Positions 1-12,979 are shown, counted from the stretch's first letter. The stretch: 64,000 nucleotides of DNA from Dermacentor variabilis (GCF_050947875.1 NC_134568.1:263914815-263978814), one strand, 5' to 3'. Numbers and translations: made by a program. The notes: generated by a model not told the origin, from the sequence alone.

Positions 1-2052
1 GTAAAAGAACAAACGCATGACTAATGCACAAATGCAGCCTCTACAACTCGGGGACTTATCTTGGCTTGTTTGTTGTTTGAGTGCAGTTGGTGACTACTGG
101 ATTGACTAGGCTTTGCTACTTTTGGTTTCAAGGAGGTGCTGGCAATGTATCGGAACAAAAGCCTTGCTCTTTCTGCTTGTCTTGGTGGCTGAATTAGCAT
201 GCTATCATGCTGGTGCAGTCAGAATTATCTAATGGTGTGCTGTAAGGCATTAAAGATTTTAGCTGTCTTTGTATATTGTCCGTGGGGTGAATGGCAGGGC
301 TGAGAAGCTGCCTGAATAATCGAGCATGTCCAAATTATTAGTGTCTGAATATAATCAGTCAGGAACTGAATTCATAACCAAGTGTTGTGATGTCACCTAG
401 TCAAGCAAACTCTCATCCAGACTTGTCGGTTTCTTGGAGCGGACAAGAAACAGTCTATCTACATCAGTGCTTCCCAGACTCTGCTCTGCTTTGACCTGTA
501 CAAACTAGAAAAGATCATCTCTACTTTCACTTCCCTTGGCACCCATTCTGTAAACCTCATTACATGGCCTGCCCAACTAAATTTCTTCCTCTTAATATCC
601 ACTAGAATATTGGCTACCCCCTTTTGTTCGGTAATCCATGCTGCTGTCTTTTCGTCTCTTAACGTTATGCCTATAATTTTTTCTGACGTCACTCGTTGCG
701 TGGTGCTTGTGTCCTCCTGAGCCCCATGTGTTAGTACTGGTAGAATGCAGTGATTGCATACTTTTCATTTCAAACATAGTAGTAAGTGGCCTGCCTTGGC
801 TTATTTATTCCTACTGACTGTATGTGCTCTCTCAACCCATTTTTATTCTTCTGTAGATTCTATTCTCATGATCCGGGTGCACTGTGACTAAATTGGCCTA
901 AGTAAGGGTACTCTTGCAGATGTTCGAGAGGCTGACTACCAATAATGAATTTTTGTTCTCTTGCTAGACTACCAAATATTGCCTTTGTCTTCTGCTTACA
1001 TATTAATCTCAAACCTTCTCTAATGCTTTGTCAAAGGCTGAGGTCCTCAGCCAGTTGCAGGTCATCTCCATCGTAGATGAATAGGACAATGTCATCCGCG
1101 AACTGCAGGTCCCTGAGATGTTTGCTGTCGGTTCTCTCGCTTAATCTTTCTCACTCTAATTGCTTGAATATTTCTTTTAGCATGGCGTTGGAGCCATTGT
1201 GTCAGTGTGTATTTTTCTACTTGTGAAGAGTTATGGTAACTCTGGAATCTTCATATATATATTTGCTAACATATTCACATATGTTCCCTCTACTCTTGAC
1301 TGTAGGAAGTATTTGGCCTACTGAATCCTCCATTTGTCATTCTCCCTCTTGGTCCTTGAAATGGTCTAGGCTTTTTAATTTCATGGCCTGGGCAATAATG
1401 CAGAAAATGGAAATTTTATTTGACTGTTTATGTAGCCAGGAGTCAGCTGAACTGGAAACATCTCGATAGGTGCCATATCCACATTGTGTAGCTGGCATGT
1501 GAGGTGGTATGAAAGGGCACTACAGAAAGTTTTATTGAGGGTATGTCATGTTCTGAAGCTTTAGCATGTTTTTGTTTTCAAAGTATACTGAGGTTTTGTT
1601 ATCACATTTTATTTGGATTCAAAACAGTGAGCAGAGAATGATGAAAGGCAATCATTTGCCCGTTGCTTCATCAGGTTCCTAAGCCACTCCTTGCTAGCTT
1701 GACTTCTCCTTATAATCTGTTGGAACCACCTTGGATGCTGTGATCTACACTTTACGAAATGCTAGCCTTTGGAAAAATGTGTAGACACTGTGCTTTGACT
1801 GCTGCAGCATTCAATGCAGGGCCATCAAATTAAGTATGGCAGTTAACTGCTGAGGCTGTTCTGGTGCAGTGATACTAAGTTCCCTTTAATGTTCAAGCTA
1901 GTTACTGTGAGGACAATGCTTGCTATTTCTGTCCTCAGTAAGCTAGTTTTTCTTTGCCGAACAATATGCTCGTGTAATTCTCTGAAAGTATATGATGACA
2001 GTTTTCCGAAGGCATACAAGTGGAATAACAGTTTCTTTTTTTCCATCCTTAG
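1..2052. other. Intron upstream of exon A
   Basis: Apart from the LINE remnant at 450-1,135 I see no exon or repeat. Short frames here look like chance. Confidence 0.5.
450..1135 (-). mobile_element. Degenerate LINE reverse transcriptase remnant, antisense
   Basis: On the minus strand the DNA around 1,075-1,110 translates to FADDIVLF, the catalytic FADD box of non-LTR reverse transcriptases. About 450 bases further along (minus strand, 459-692) a frame reads ILVDIKRKKFSWAGHVMR, the C-terminal motif seen after the RT domain in many LINE ORF2 proteins. Several stops and frame changes lie between. It is an old fragment in the RhoGEF intron, in the opposite orientation to the gene. Confidence 0.72.
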
Positions 2053-2256
2053 AGCTATGAATGGGCTTTGGATGCCATGAAATTTGTGTCAAGTATGAAA
2101 ATGGATAGTGCTGCCACACCTGAAAGCATGACACAACTCATGAGGCTTCTGCAAGAGTATCAAGAAGAGCATCCTGCACCTTCGGAGCAGAACTTCAGTG
2201 AGATGCTGGACTTGGCTTCTAAGCTGGATAACCCCAAGCTTGTGGAGCAGTGCAAG
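2053..2256 (+). CDS. PLEKHG4: RhoGEF exon A: spectrin-like segment
   Basis: The exon has an AG acceptor at 2051-2052 and a GT donor at 2257, in phase 0 at both ends, and encodes 68 residues starting SYEWALDAMK and ending LVEQCK. The composition is helical and charged (MRLLQEYQEEH, FSEMLDLASKL), as expected for a spectrin-repeat helix upstream of the DH domain in this family. It is the first exon I can place; earlier exons are not visible in 1-2052. Confidence 0.8.
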
Positions 2257-2997
2257 GTTTGTTCCTAAACAGCCCCACTCTCTTTTGTGCTATCGTATAG
2301 GCAGTAGCTATATTGAGTCACTCAAGCTTTAGAAACTGTGCATACTTCTTTTGGCTTTGTTGTGTTGGCAAATGAAGGCCACTACTAGGTGTCATCACTT
2401 TGATGTTAGTGAAAACAACTGTGTTGATATAATAAGTAGGCACTCTCGACTGCTGCCAAACTTTAATAACAATTTTTCTGCCTTGCTGATAGGATTCTCA
2501 GAAGGTTAGATAGGGGGATCAACCTCCCTTTCATGTGGCAACATCTTCCCAAAGTAAATAATAGTGCTTGCTGAGGATGAGAGAGGTATAGAACTTCTCA
2601 CTGGCACACATGCAGCTGTATTGCTTTAGGTAGATATCAAGTAGTAGACATTTTTGGGTAAGTTGATGCGAGTTTTAAATGCAGCTTCGGCACAACATAG
2701 GCAAATGCAGACAACACAGTGCGCTTAAAAACAGTTGTCCTTACATTTGTTTACATTGTGCTGAAGCTAGCATGTATATCTAAACTATTCTGTAGTAGAA
2801 GGGGAGCTCTCATCATGAGTTGACATTTCCAGCTAGTCTTCCTTCCAAGCATTCACTGAGCCCAGTGCAGTTTAACTATTGTGATCAGGCAAAAAGTGGT
2901 GTTCAGCGTGAAATGGCTGATGGCCTTTGGCAAAGAAACTTACTTTCCTAAACTTAGCTGATATGTTTGAATGCCTACAAAGCATGAATCCAGGGAA

Positions 2998-3160
2998 AAG
3001 ACGGGGAATGAGGGAGATGGAAATTCAAGGAGATGGAAATTCAAGAACCCCACCTATATATACTGTGGCGAGGAAAGCGTACGTCGCCTTGAAGAAGACA
3101 AGTCCACTTGTCGAAACGTTGGCTCCGGCATTCACCTTGTTCACGTTTTGCTACAAAGCA
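2998..3160 (+). repeat. Interspersed repeat with hairpin followed by GAAACG (Penelope-type terminus?)
   Basis: A direct duplication of gagatggaaattcaag lies at ~3,014-3,045. Then comes cttgaagaagacaagt followed by a 7-bp stem (GACAAGT/ACTTGTC) and GAAACGTTGGCTCC. Stem plus CGAAACG after a CTGAnGA-like box is the layout of the hammerhead-type motif found in Penelope-like retroelement ends. The box here is degenerate (TTGAAGA). No coding part of such an element is seen nearby. Confidence 0.4.
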
Positions 3161-3774
3161 TGAAAGCACTTAAGTTCTTTGCTTGTTCCATGGATTATTT
3201 CTGTCCAGAATCTGTTCAAGACTGTTATAAAAGCTTCATTGAAATTGGTTATTGTGACAATTAAAATATTTGTACCCAGCATTCATAGCTGTGAAAACCG
3301 TTCCTTGTATCATGACGTGATGAAACAATGTGAAAGACAGACTAAGAGAAACAAATGTCAAGATGAAACTGTGTCTCTAAACTAAAGTGCTCAGTCTTGT
3401 TTGCTTCTCATTGTTGTCTTTTGTGCCATTTCATAATTTACTTACACCAACTCGCCTAGCTGTCCTTACTTCTGCAATGCGATTCTTATATGCCCTCATT
3501 GGAAGTAGTCATTTTATTTGAAATATACTGAATAACTTTATTTCAATAAAATGCTAGAACATACTCATGAAGAGTAATAAAAGTATGGCAGGTCATGCTA
3601 TTTGGCCAAAAACACAAAAGATGTCTGAAATGCTTCAAATTTTCTCAACCTGGTGTCTAATCAGCGCAGTGCTTAACTGACTTGAGGAATAGGATATACA
3701 ATGCTGTCTGCAGGTCCCAACAGCAAAATTGTCCTATCCCCATTGGTGGACATATTTAGAAAATAAGCAATTTA

Positions 3775-4701
3775 CCGTATTTACTCGCATAATGATCGCA
3801 CTTTTTTGTAGTAGAAAATTGATGCAAATTCAGGGGTGCGATCATTACGTGAGTTAAATATCCCGCAACAAGAAAAAAAAATTTTTGTCATCCCGCGTTT
3901 GCTGCGAGATGACAGCAGTTCAACAAATAGGCGGCTGCCGCTGTATGTAGTGCGGGACACCAAAACAAAAATGGCGGCCGGCGGAGCAAGCCGAATGCGC
4001 CGAACGTGATTTTTTTTCTTCTTGTGAGCGCATTTCGTGCATTGAAACAGTTTCTTCCGTATCAGTAATGAATAATATCGTTAATATCGGCAAGTTTGCG
4101 GCAATAACGTAGCCATGTCCACTTTGAGGGGACACAAACAGATGGGCGTGCTTAGCTGCCAGTGACGTAGGAACACATGGCGGACATGCTGCAGAAACTG
4201 CGGCATTTGTCTTCACTACTATCCTAATACGGCAGTTTTCCGCTAAATGTGGGCGAATATCTTGGCTGTGTTGCAAGCGTCGGCATATGAATGGGGTACA
4301 CTTCTAATGTGTCAGTGTAGACGTGGCACGAGTACAGACCTTTTTCGTTGTTGTTTACTGCAACCATTATAAAGCCTACACATAATAAAGGCAAGTTTGG
4401 TTGTAGCTTTCTTTTTTTTTTTGACATTGAAGTGCGGAGAGTGATGAAAGGAATGAAATGGGGCATCTGCTTAAGAATGTCTGGTGCGTGCAGACCGCTT
4501 GGTTTGTCTTGAAGAGTCGTTCCAGTAGCATTCGACAGATGGTAAGCGCGATCATTAATAGCTAGACTTGGCACACAACATATTGGTTTGGCAAGTTCGG
4601 GGTGCGATAATTACATGGAAAATAAAAAAAAATAGAATTTGACGACAAAATTCAGGGGTGCGATCATTACGCGAGTGCAATCATTATGCGAGTATGTATG
4701 G
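3775..4701 (+). mobile_element. TA-flanked TIR element, family A copy 1
   Basis: Starts CCGTATTTACTCGCATAATG after a TA dinucleotide and ends with the inverted form (ATCATTATGCGAGTATGTATGG), with the right flank TA mutated to TG. It is 927 bp and non-coding. Internal sub-terminal repeats of 'gcgatcattacgcgagt' lie near both ends. Copies at 38,549 and 40,902 are clearly homologous. TA target and TIR point to the Tc1/mariner/pogo class (inference). Confidence 0.88.
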
Positions 4702-4749
4702 TGTTTACCTATTAGGCGGCATAGATAACATATTTTCTTTCTGATGCAG

Positions 4750-5150
4750 ACGGCCCAAGCCAGGTGTCGTGAAACAGCCGAGTTGATGGAAGCGCGCCAT
4801 GCAACGTTACTACGAGCTCGCCAGCAGCTGGAGCTAGAAGGCCGCAAATCGCCGTCCCTAGCCACCAGCTTTCGTTCATCAGCCATGGATGGGTGCAGCC
4901 TCTTTCCCCAAAACAGCTGGACCCCTGGCTCGACCAGTACGCCGTACTGCTCATTTGTGCGGCGCCGCTCTATTGCCACAACTCAACCCCACCTGTACTC
5001 AACTCCTCCTCCCATGAACTCTTACACAGCATTCCCAGCATCTGGAGGCACATCAGTGGTGCAAGACTCCTTTGCCCTTGATCAGTACATCCAGGAGAAG
5101 GAGGAGCAGCTTCTTAGCCAGGGCCTCATTACCGATGACCTGACGCGAAG
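4750..5150 (+). CDS. PLEKHG4: RhoGEF exon B: end of coiled coil and linker
   Basis: Acceptor ...gatgcag at 4747-4749, donor gtacgt at 5151; starts in phase 0 and ends with two bases of a codon. It encodes about 134 residues. The first part is helical (TAELMEARHATLLRARQQLE) and continues the spectrin-like region. A Ser/Thr/Pro-rich linker follows, then a charged end (IQEKEEQLLSQGLITDDLTR). It starts 48 bases after a TA-flanked transposon ends at 4701, so the insertion lies close to the acceptor region. Confidence 0.8.
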
Positions 5151-5770
5151 GTACGTCTGCGGGTTCACCTAACAAGGAACACGAATGCAAATACTGGAGA
5201 CTTTGTTAATGTACCATGTAGGAAATGAGACTTGTTCACAGTGCAGGGACGGACAGAAATTGTTAAACACACAACAAAGCAGTTTTGGATTTTCGTGATC
5301 ACCTTCAATTACATGCAAGCACCATCTTTATAGGAAAATGTTTGGTCACAGCTGTAGACATGAATTATTATCAAAGAAATTGCTTGAACGCTTGTATTGA
5401 TCTGTGGCACTAGATTTAAGCATGTACACATCACGAGCGTGCGTGGTTCAGGCCCAGTGAGTGTATCTTGTTTTATTGTGAATGTGTGGCAGATCATAAG
5501 CAGTTGGTCGCACAAACAGTGATGCCAAAAGGGTGGCTATGTACATAGTACTTTTGACGTATATTTTTCTCAGCTTCACATTTGCACATGGAGTGGCCTG
5601 TTTTGTTAGCAAGTTCCATGTGGATTCATTTCGCTGGCATGGTTATGCTATAAAGGGTGCTACTTCTCTGTGTGATAGCTAATTCTTGTAAAGCATTGTG
5701 TTGGGTTTTTACAACAATAAAAAAAGATGACTGTGCATTCTGCATATTATTATGTCACAGGAGTAGTAAA

Positions 5771-5940
5771 TACAGCAGACAACTTTAATTTGACTCGGGT
5801 GTTAATTCAATTTTTCAGTTAATTCGATCCTGACCGAAGGTCCCAGCTGGTGCCCTCACATTTCTATGGGTCCAAACTTTTGTTATTTTGATCCTGAAAT
5901 TGTCCTTAGCCGGATAATTCGGACTAGGCTGGTGAGCATG
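5771..5940 (+). repeat. Fragment with pogo/Tigger-like end
   Basis: Starts TACAGCAGACAACTTTAATT and contains repeated 'ttaattcgatcctg/ttgatcctgaa' wording similar to the termini of the Tigger-like elements elsewhere in the window. I could not find a matching opposite end. Confidence 0.3.
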
Positions 5941-6389
5941 TGCGTGCATGACCCTAATGGTAATGCCAGACGGTACCCTCCAATAGTGGTAGTGTCTGTC
6001 TTGGCGGTGCTTAGGGTACAGTGAATGCACAAAACACACGTCGCCTCTGCCATTGAAAACCCCTATTTTCGGCCTGCCCCAGGAGGATTTTAAAGTGAAA
6101 ATGATAGCTCACAATGAATTAATATGGTGTTTACCTGATTCTGTTGTGCGCCTTTATTTCCAACAGCGTCCAATTGCCTGCATGATGCAATCTGATATGG
6201 AAGTAAAATCAAAACCGCATTGGCGTAATACACAACAGCCTACTGTCATAGCCAGCCTAGCCATCATCATCACCATTGCTATCAAAAGATGGCAAAATTT
6301 CACATAGCATCACATCGACACACCAGCTTCAGTTGATCACAAAAGCATATTCAAACAATAAGTTATTTTACATAATATATAATAATATA

Positions 6390-6440
6390 ATATTTGGGGT
6401 TTTACGTGCCAAAACCACTTTCTGATTATGAGGCACGCGT
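6390..6440 (-). repeat. SINE 3' fragment (Ruka-like), antisense
   Basis: ggggttttacgtgccaaaac followed by cactttctgattatgaggca is the reverse complement of the 3' body of the tRNA-derived SINE seen at 32,587. About 50 bp remain. Confidence 0.6.
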
Positions 6441-6480
6441 TATTTTACATGCTAAGCTGAAAGTGGCTTGCACTCTTTAG

Positions 6481-7394
6481 CCCTTTGAGGGTCGATTTTT
6501 TTCGCCATATGCGACCGCCCAGGGTCGCTTTTTTTTTATTGCAGGTTCCAATTCTTCTTAGGGATGTATTTCGAAAAAAAAAATTACTGTAATTTTTCTA
6601 GAGTGAACAAAAAGCGAGAAAAAAATATTTTGCGTCAGTATATATGTACTCTTCCTTCATGAATAACAACTATAAAAAAGGAAATACACTTATAAGAATT
6701 AAAAATTTGGTGCATTGTTATAGTTCAAGGCTTTGAAAATGCGCACACGAGAATATTTCGCAAGACTCAAATGTTTCTGCTCTTACACTAATATGTACAT
6801 CCATAGCGTAATTGAACTCCGTAGGTGCGCGCACTCAAGAAAACTGTGCGGTTCTGTGCCTGTCAAAAAAGCAAAATGTGTGACAAACTTCCACTAATCT
6901 TCATTTTATCGCCAACCAGAGGCAATTAGTTTTTGTGAGTTTCCAAAAAAGAAAAGCAACGGAAACGCATGCACGGCGGCATCCTACCTATGCGCACCCT
7001 TGTGTGCACTAAACGAGCAAGAAACAAGCGGTCGCCCTTTGAGCGATTAGTAATGAGATAGCCATCAGTTTTACAAGCACAAGAAGCGGAAACCGTCTGG
7101 GGAACAAAACCCAAAGCGTCGCCCGCTTGCGTGCGCGCCAATGCGTGAGCGGTAGTATATAGACGCGCGGGAGCGAACTAGCGCTAAAACAAACCATGAA
7201 ACGAAAACCGAGAGAGGGAGGCGCGCGAAAAAAATTTCCTGTATTCCCACATAGTGGCAGCACATGACAAAAAAGAAAAAGTTAGGAAATTGGAGCACTT
7301 TTTAAACGTACAGACGGGGCCGTAAATATATGGCATTGACCATTTTTGGTCTTGTTCGCGGCGGCGTATATTTACGTCATTGACCCCCAAAGGG
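6481..7394 (+). mobile_element. TTAA-type TIR element, CCCTTT family copy 1
   Basis: Begins CCCTTTGAGGGTCGATTTTT and ends with ACCCCCAAAGGG followed by TTAA (7,395-7,398); the left flank is TTAG, one base from TTAA. It is 914 bp and non-coding. A homologous 812-bp copy is at 19,228-20,039. TTAA duplications with CCC-starting termini are characteristic of piggyBac-type non-autonomous elements (established), so that class is inferred. Confidence 0.82.
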
Positions 7395-7533
7395 TTAACA
7401 TAGTGCAGAAAATTCTGGGCATGTTGCTTTGATACCTTGATCTAGGAAATGGCTTGCAGAGCAGTTGATGTAATATCCAAGTATACTTGTACAAATTGTT
7501 TGATGCAACACTGTTCGGTGTGGCTGTTTGCAG

Positions 7534-7818
7534 AGGTCCTGTTACATCCATTTCGCGGAGCTTCCTGGAATCTCGGAGCAAGGACGGCTGTCCCCGATCT
7601 GCGGGACTGAGTGCATTGCGTGAAAAAGTGCGCAACTCTTTGCACAAGGAAGGCCACCAGTGTCGTCCGCAACGCAAGCTGATGAGGCGCAGCTATACAT
7701 GGCAGCTTTGCGAGGAAGCATTGAGTCGAGCAAGTGACAGGGTTCGAGCGCAGAATGAACGGTTGGTGTCCGACCGCACGGCCATGGCAGACCTTGAAGG
7801 GAGTGATGGACTTGCAAG
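7534..7818 (+). CDS. PLEKHG4: RhoGEF exon C: linker
   Basis: Acceptor ...tttgcag ending 7533, donor gtagag at 7819. One base completes the codon split with exon B, and the exon ends with two bases of the next. It encodes a basic, low-homology linker (LREKVRNSLHKEG, RRSYTWQLCEEALSRASDR). I recognise no domain here. The phases fit its neighbours exactly, which is the main reason for accepting it. Confidence 0.72.
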
Positions 7819-8650
7819 GTAGAGCAAACAGCCTGGATAAGGCGCCTTCAGATTCTAATCTGATTTACAGTATATTTGATTTCATTCTCTTTCGATGGGA
7901 CCCTGCTTTCTGGTACCATCAGGAGTAGTGAAGGAGAAAATTTAATAAGGTATGCTCTGTATAATTTCAGAGCTGTATAGTAGACTGCTAAAAAAAAGGT
8001 CACAATAAAAAGTGCATATTTTGCCTAGGAATTGGACATTAAGTATCCAATGAATCCTCTTCATGCCAAATGTAGGTTGAGTTAATTTCTACAGGACTGA
8101 AGGTGTATTTACACAATGTAAATGTGAACTGAATACATTTCTGTAGTTACTCTGTTGCTGTATGTATATGATATGTTTTCAGATGTTCTAATAATGATAA
8201 TGAGTACTGCTTAGATTTTTTATTCTACAGAGCTCTGAGAACTGTTGAGAATTAAAGAATTGCTGTGTCACAAAATTTACCTGAGATCTGCTCTGCAGTG
8301 TCTGAATAGCCACTTGTGTTTAACTGTGTGTAATTGTAATCTCTCAAGTTGAAACTATCTAACATGTGATGCTCATGGTCAAAAAGACGATTATACTTGG
8401 CATAAAGACAAGCTTGCATTGCTTTCTGAAGCATTTTATTTTTCCTTAATGTTAATTATTGGGAATTTTGCAAGGTATTAAATGTGTTCGCTGCTTGTGC
8501 ACTTGCTTTGGATAAGGGTAACTGCTGTCAAATTGATATTGTGAAATGAAGTAAGCTAGTCCATGTTAATGTGTCGTATAAGACAAAAAAAAATTTTTTC
8601 CCCTCTCTCTTTGCACGATCTTCCCTATTCCCACTTTAAAGTTCCATAAG

Positions 8651-8848
8651 CTCTCCCGAGTCTGAGGAGCTGACCTCACTGGATTCTGAGCAAGCCAAGA
8701 GTGAAGGGCAGTCATCTGACCTTGGTCGAGGCAGCAGAGTTCCTGTCCCCGTCAACAGTCATCTCTTGACCCGAGCATCTGCTCTGCAGCTAGCTGACTC
8801 GGCCATTAGTGATGCCAATTTCAGCGAGGAACAGCTGAGAAACAGAAA
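8651..8848 (+). CDS. PLEKHG4: RhoGEF exon D: acidic Ser-rich linker before the DH domain
   Basis: Acceptor ccataag ending 8650, donor gtcagt at 8849, 198 nt. It encodes SPESEELTSLDSEQAK and, later, ALQLADSAISDANFSEEQLR. Ser/Glu-rich stretches like this directly precede the DH domain in many RhoGEFs and are often phosphorylated (inference). The donor is a weaker gtcagt but is supported by the phase match to exon E. Confidence 0.72.
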
Positions 8849-11800
8849 GTCAGTGTTCTTGTGCAGATGTGACACCCTTCTTTCTTGCTCTTGTGCTCCT
8901 TTTTGTTTTGACACGCTACATGAGTCCTCCACGGGCCTGTGCCTCTTGTTGTCCTTTTTCACCAAGTATTGTACCTTGTCCTTTTTTCACCAAGTATTGG
9001 CTAGAATGATTCTCCTTCCAATTGTGTGTTGCCTTGGCTGTCCAACCTCCTCTTTTCTGCTTGGTTGTTAGTTCTGCCATAACGGGCTTCTCCATCATCT
9101 GCTTGTTAACGAGTCATTAATTGCTTCTTGCTCACTCTTCACACTGGACACCTGTTTTCTGATAAGTATGGGGAGTCTTACTGCATGGCATGGCCTAACA
9201 TACTGATTTTGAACCAGTTTGTAACATTTCTGTTAGTGTGTTATCTTATTCATTCAATTAGAAAAAGACGAAGAATGCTAACGTAGTTGATTTACTTATT
9301 TGCAGCTTTTACACCTCTTATATATTGGAGCCCACTTACAGACATTAGCGTTATCATTTTAGCAGACTCACTAGATCTAGCAGATCTCATGCCTGCTTAT
9401 TGGCACAAATGCAATATTATGTGTGTAATGCTGCTGACAGTGGAATGTAAAGAATCTTAGTGAATTTTCACCAGATTTCAATTGATTCAGGGCAGATAAG
9501 GCAGTTTAAGTGAAACGTACGTGCTCTTATGGTGGGAGCGGCACGGGTACTCTAATACAGCTTTCATAAGTAGACCTCTCGGGCGGTTATAGCTGAAGCA
9601 GTAAGTCTGAAACATCCCCTCCCTGTAATCTCCACACAAGTCTGTGTAATTGGCCCACTAAACATTAGTTGAGAAGGCAAATTATTATGTTGCAAAGAGT
9701 GCAGTGATGAAAGCATAGTTGCATGAGTCGTTACCACTTGTTGGCCAACATCCCCATTGAAATGCTGGGCTGGGAGCACACCATAATTCCACCATTCCGA
9801 GCTTCAAGGCTTTGTGCGTTTCTACAATGAGAAAAATATAGGGTAAAACAGAAGTGGCACATTAGTCCTATATACCTGCCATTATCTCCTAACTGCAGAA
9901 ACATGTTTAATTTCTTGTTTTAAATAGACTAATGTAAAGACAAATGAGGCCATTTGGTCCTTATGTTCCGTGTCATTAGTCCTCTGTGTCTGCCACTGAA
10001 TAGGTAGGAGTACTGCTGTTCTGATGGTCTTTGTAAATGTACAAAGTGGAACTTGTGTGACAATGCTTACACTGCATTTGCAATGCAGGTGAGATACTAA
10101 AATCGGCATGCTGAACAAGCTGCTGCAATGCAGTGCATACCACAAACTTGGTGTGGAAAGGCAAGGCTACGAAGCAGATGTATACTAGTAGGTTTCTTAG
10201 AAGTTAAGTCCACAAGTGCAGAAGCTCTCCTTGTAGAATTCGTGGCACCTCTTACGTAATATTTGATAACTTGCACTACATAAAAATGCCTGCTTAGTAT
10301 ATATTGCCTAATTGTTAATTTAATTTGTTTTTCTTAGCTGATAAAAATGACTGTTTGTGGTAGTTTATTTCTGAAATTCTACGTAGTGAATTTTTAGCAG
10401 GTTCACAGCACTTTTTAGTGGATTCTAGCAGGTTTGGAATGTTGTTTTTGCAAAATGCTTATTGGAGGAAAAGGCAGTACTGATATGATATACAGTTGAA
10501 CTTGGGATATGTAGAAGTTTGTTTTGAATAATGTTTACCTGATAAATGGCCATACTGTATGACATAAACCTGCTCACTTTTTATTCCAGAACTCTGCTAC
10601 TCGTTATGCGTGAAATGGTACAAACAGAACGAGACTATGTCAAGTCATTGGCATACATTATTGAGGTAAGGAAGAGTATGCAGCAGAAAGCTGGCTTTTT
10701 AGCTTGACAAGAGGCGCATGCATTTGCTTTTTCTTCTTTCTTTATTTTTTTCTGCTTGGAATAATGTCATAGCTATCCTTGAAGCATGTTGTGAACTCTC
10801 GGAGCATGTACCACATTTTTGTTATTGAGATTTTTCGAGTGAATTGTCTTGGGATCGAGTGCCGTTAGCTTGGTGCCACAACTGCGACATTGATCAATGC
10901 TACCACAACATGGATGCTACACAAACACTGAAGGCTGAAAACGAGTACATCTGCAAAGGTAGTGCTAAGCGCATCAGTAACTAAACAGCCTCGCAAAGCT
11001 GTTCTGTCTCGTTGCTTAATGGTCTATGCTGTACAAGCCATGATCATTGTGGCAACTACAACAAAGAAGGCAGAAGTTAGTAGATTATACCTGAAAAAAT
11101 CAAGACGCCAAAAAATAAAAATATCTAAATGCTAGCATTTAGCAGTTTTGCATATGAGCATAATAGCAGTTTTGCATATGAGGGAAAAACAGCCCCGTAA
11201 GTGCACGCTCACTTCTAGGCAACCATGTATAGGCCAGAAAAGTCAGGTTTCATCAAGAAATGCCATTTTGCAATGAATGAGTGGAATAGACTGCACAGTA
11301 GCACACTGTTTTTGTCTGAATATTTTCACTTTCTGTGCATTGGGCACAACTAAGTTCAACCAACTAACCCAACTTGGCATACTGCTCGAAATGATAATTC
11401 TTTAGCTGACAAGTAAATTAATGCAGTGCTGATGTGCTGCCTGTGCTCCAAGTTCAGTTTTATGTTTTGTGGCTTAATATAATCTCGCATAGTAGCTGAA
11501 TTCTGCTTCTTGCGATTTCCGCACAGCTGTGGAACATGAGCTCACAACCACAGTCCTTGCAGTGCATAGCAAGCCGACTCTTCATTTTATTCTTCACTTA
11601 ATTTGTGTGGTTTGCTGCCTTTCCAATATATCTTTGTGTGAGTGGCTTGCTGTGCACTATGATCGTGGCTGTGAGCCCATTTTCCACAACTGTGCAGAAA
11701 TCGCGAGCAGTGGAAACTGCATCTGGAAAATGGCTTGCTATGAAATAATTGGTGGATTTTTTTGTTATATACTTCTGAGATTGCACCAGTTGGGTACCTA

Positions 11801-12161
11801 CACATTGTTGTAATCAAGTAAATTGGCACCCTTCTGCTGCTGTAGGCATGGCTGCACCATGTATATGTTTCCTAGAATGTAAGAATAGCAGTTGGATATG
11901 TGTTGTGCATAGATATTAATATATCATATAATTTATGATACAAGTAGTAATTTTCTTTAGGTGACCTATTGTTCAGTCAACTAAAGCCGTTATACCATTA
12001 GTTTTGTGCAAAGTTGCTAAGCAAAAGAACTTTGTGCTTGATGACTGGTGCTTTTATGTCTGTATCTGTTGTAGTCTGTGAATGTAAGGCTTCAAAAATA
12101 ACTATTTGCTGTAAAGTTATGTTTATCAACAATGTATTTTTTATGTTTGGTTTCGCTGCAG
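8849..12161. other. Introns D-E and E-F, no recognisable element
   Basis: Apart from exon E, AT-rich unique-looking DNA. A small direct repeat (tagcagttttgcatatgag) occurs twice at ~11,140-11,180. No TIRs or SINEs were noticed. Confidence 0.5.
10590..10665 (+). CDS. PLEKHG4: RhoGEF exon E: start of DH domain (CR1)
   Basis: Acceptor attccag ending 10589, donor gtaagg at 10666, 76 nt. It encodes LLLVMREMVQTERDYVKSLA, the first conserved helix of the Dbl-homology domain. The T-E-R-x-Y-V core is the CR1 signature that contacts switch I of the GTPase, with the Glu important for exchange in known DH domains. Confidence 0.93.
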
Positions 12162-12335
12162 AACTACATTCCGGAGTTGATGAGAGAAGACATACCCCAA
12201 GCCTTGCGGGGCCAACGCAATGTTGTTTTTGGGAACATCGAGAAGATTTACGAGTTTCATAGTCTCTATTTTCTCCAACAGTTGGAACAGTGTGAATCAT
12301 GTCCCTTCATGGTCGGACAGTGCTTCTTGCAATAT
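12162..12335 (+). CDS. PLEKHG4: RhoGEF exon F: DH domain, CR2 region
   Basis: Acceptor gctgcag ending 12161, donor gtaaga at 12336, 174 nt (58 codons), phase 0. It encodes NYIPELMREDIPQALRGQR and then VVFGNIEKIYEFH, the conserved DH stretch in which the second helix bundle reads 'lFgNieeIyefH'. It ends PFMVGQCFLQY. The match to DH domains is unambiguous. Confidence 0.95.
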
Positions 12336-12979
12336 GTAAGATCATCAGAAAAACCTGTTTTCTTTGTCATACTCTAATGTTGTCTAGCCTTTGATTATAA
12401 TGCCTTGAATTGTTCAGTAAATTTAACCCCAACACACTAATAACTTCCTGTCTAAGTGAGAGGCTGTGCTAATGACTTGAATGTCACAGGACATGGGGCT
12501 CTCAAGGCATTTCTGTTAATGATTTTTTGTCAGGTGGGCAATGCCACTCTTTTGCCTTTGTCACTTTTTTGTGCACTTTACTGATCAGGTTCCCTCAGAA
12601 ATGCAATATAGAAAAATAAAGTTTTGCTAGCCTGCTAGCTTAAGATTTAAGAATGTGGTTTGCGGGCAACCAAAAGAAAATAATAATGAAAAAATTGTCA
12701 CCCATGTCACTATATATGTAGACATGGTTAGTACGATTAGTATTCAAGCAATGTAATGGCACACCATACTGCCACTGCCGAAGTGCGTCATGTATGAGGT
12801 GTGAATGCAGCCAGGCAACTCTATTGTGCTTCTCTCTGAACACGCCGTGCCATCAAGCGGTGCTGCCGCAAGCTCCACCTGTCATACTCGTGTGAACTCA
12901 GACTAGGCTTGCTGAATATAATGCCGGTTTGATTCTGCTGAGCACCTGAAAAATTTTAAAGTATTTCTTTTGTCTATGA

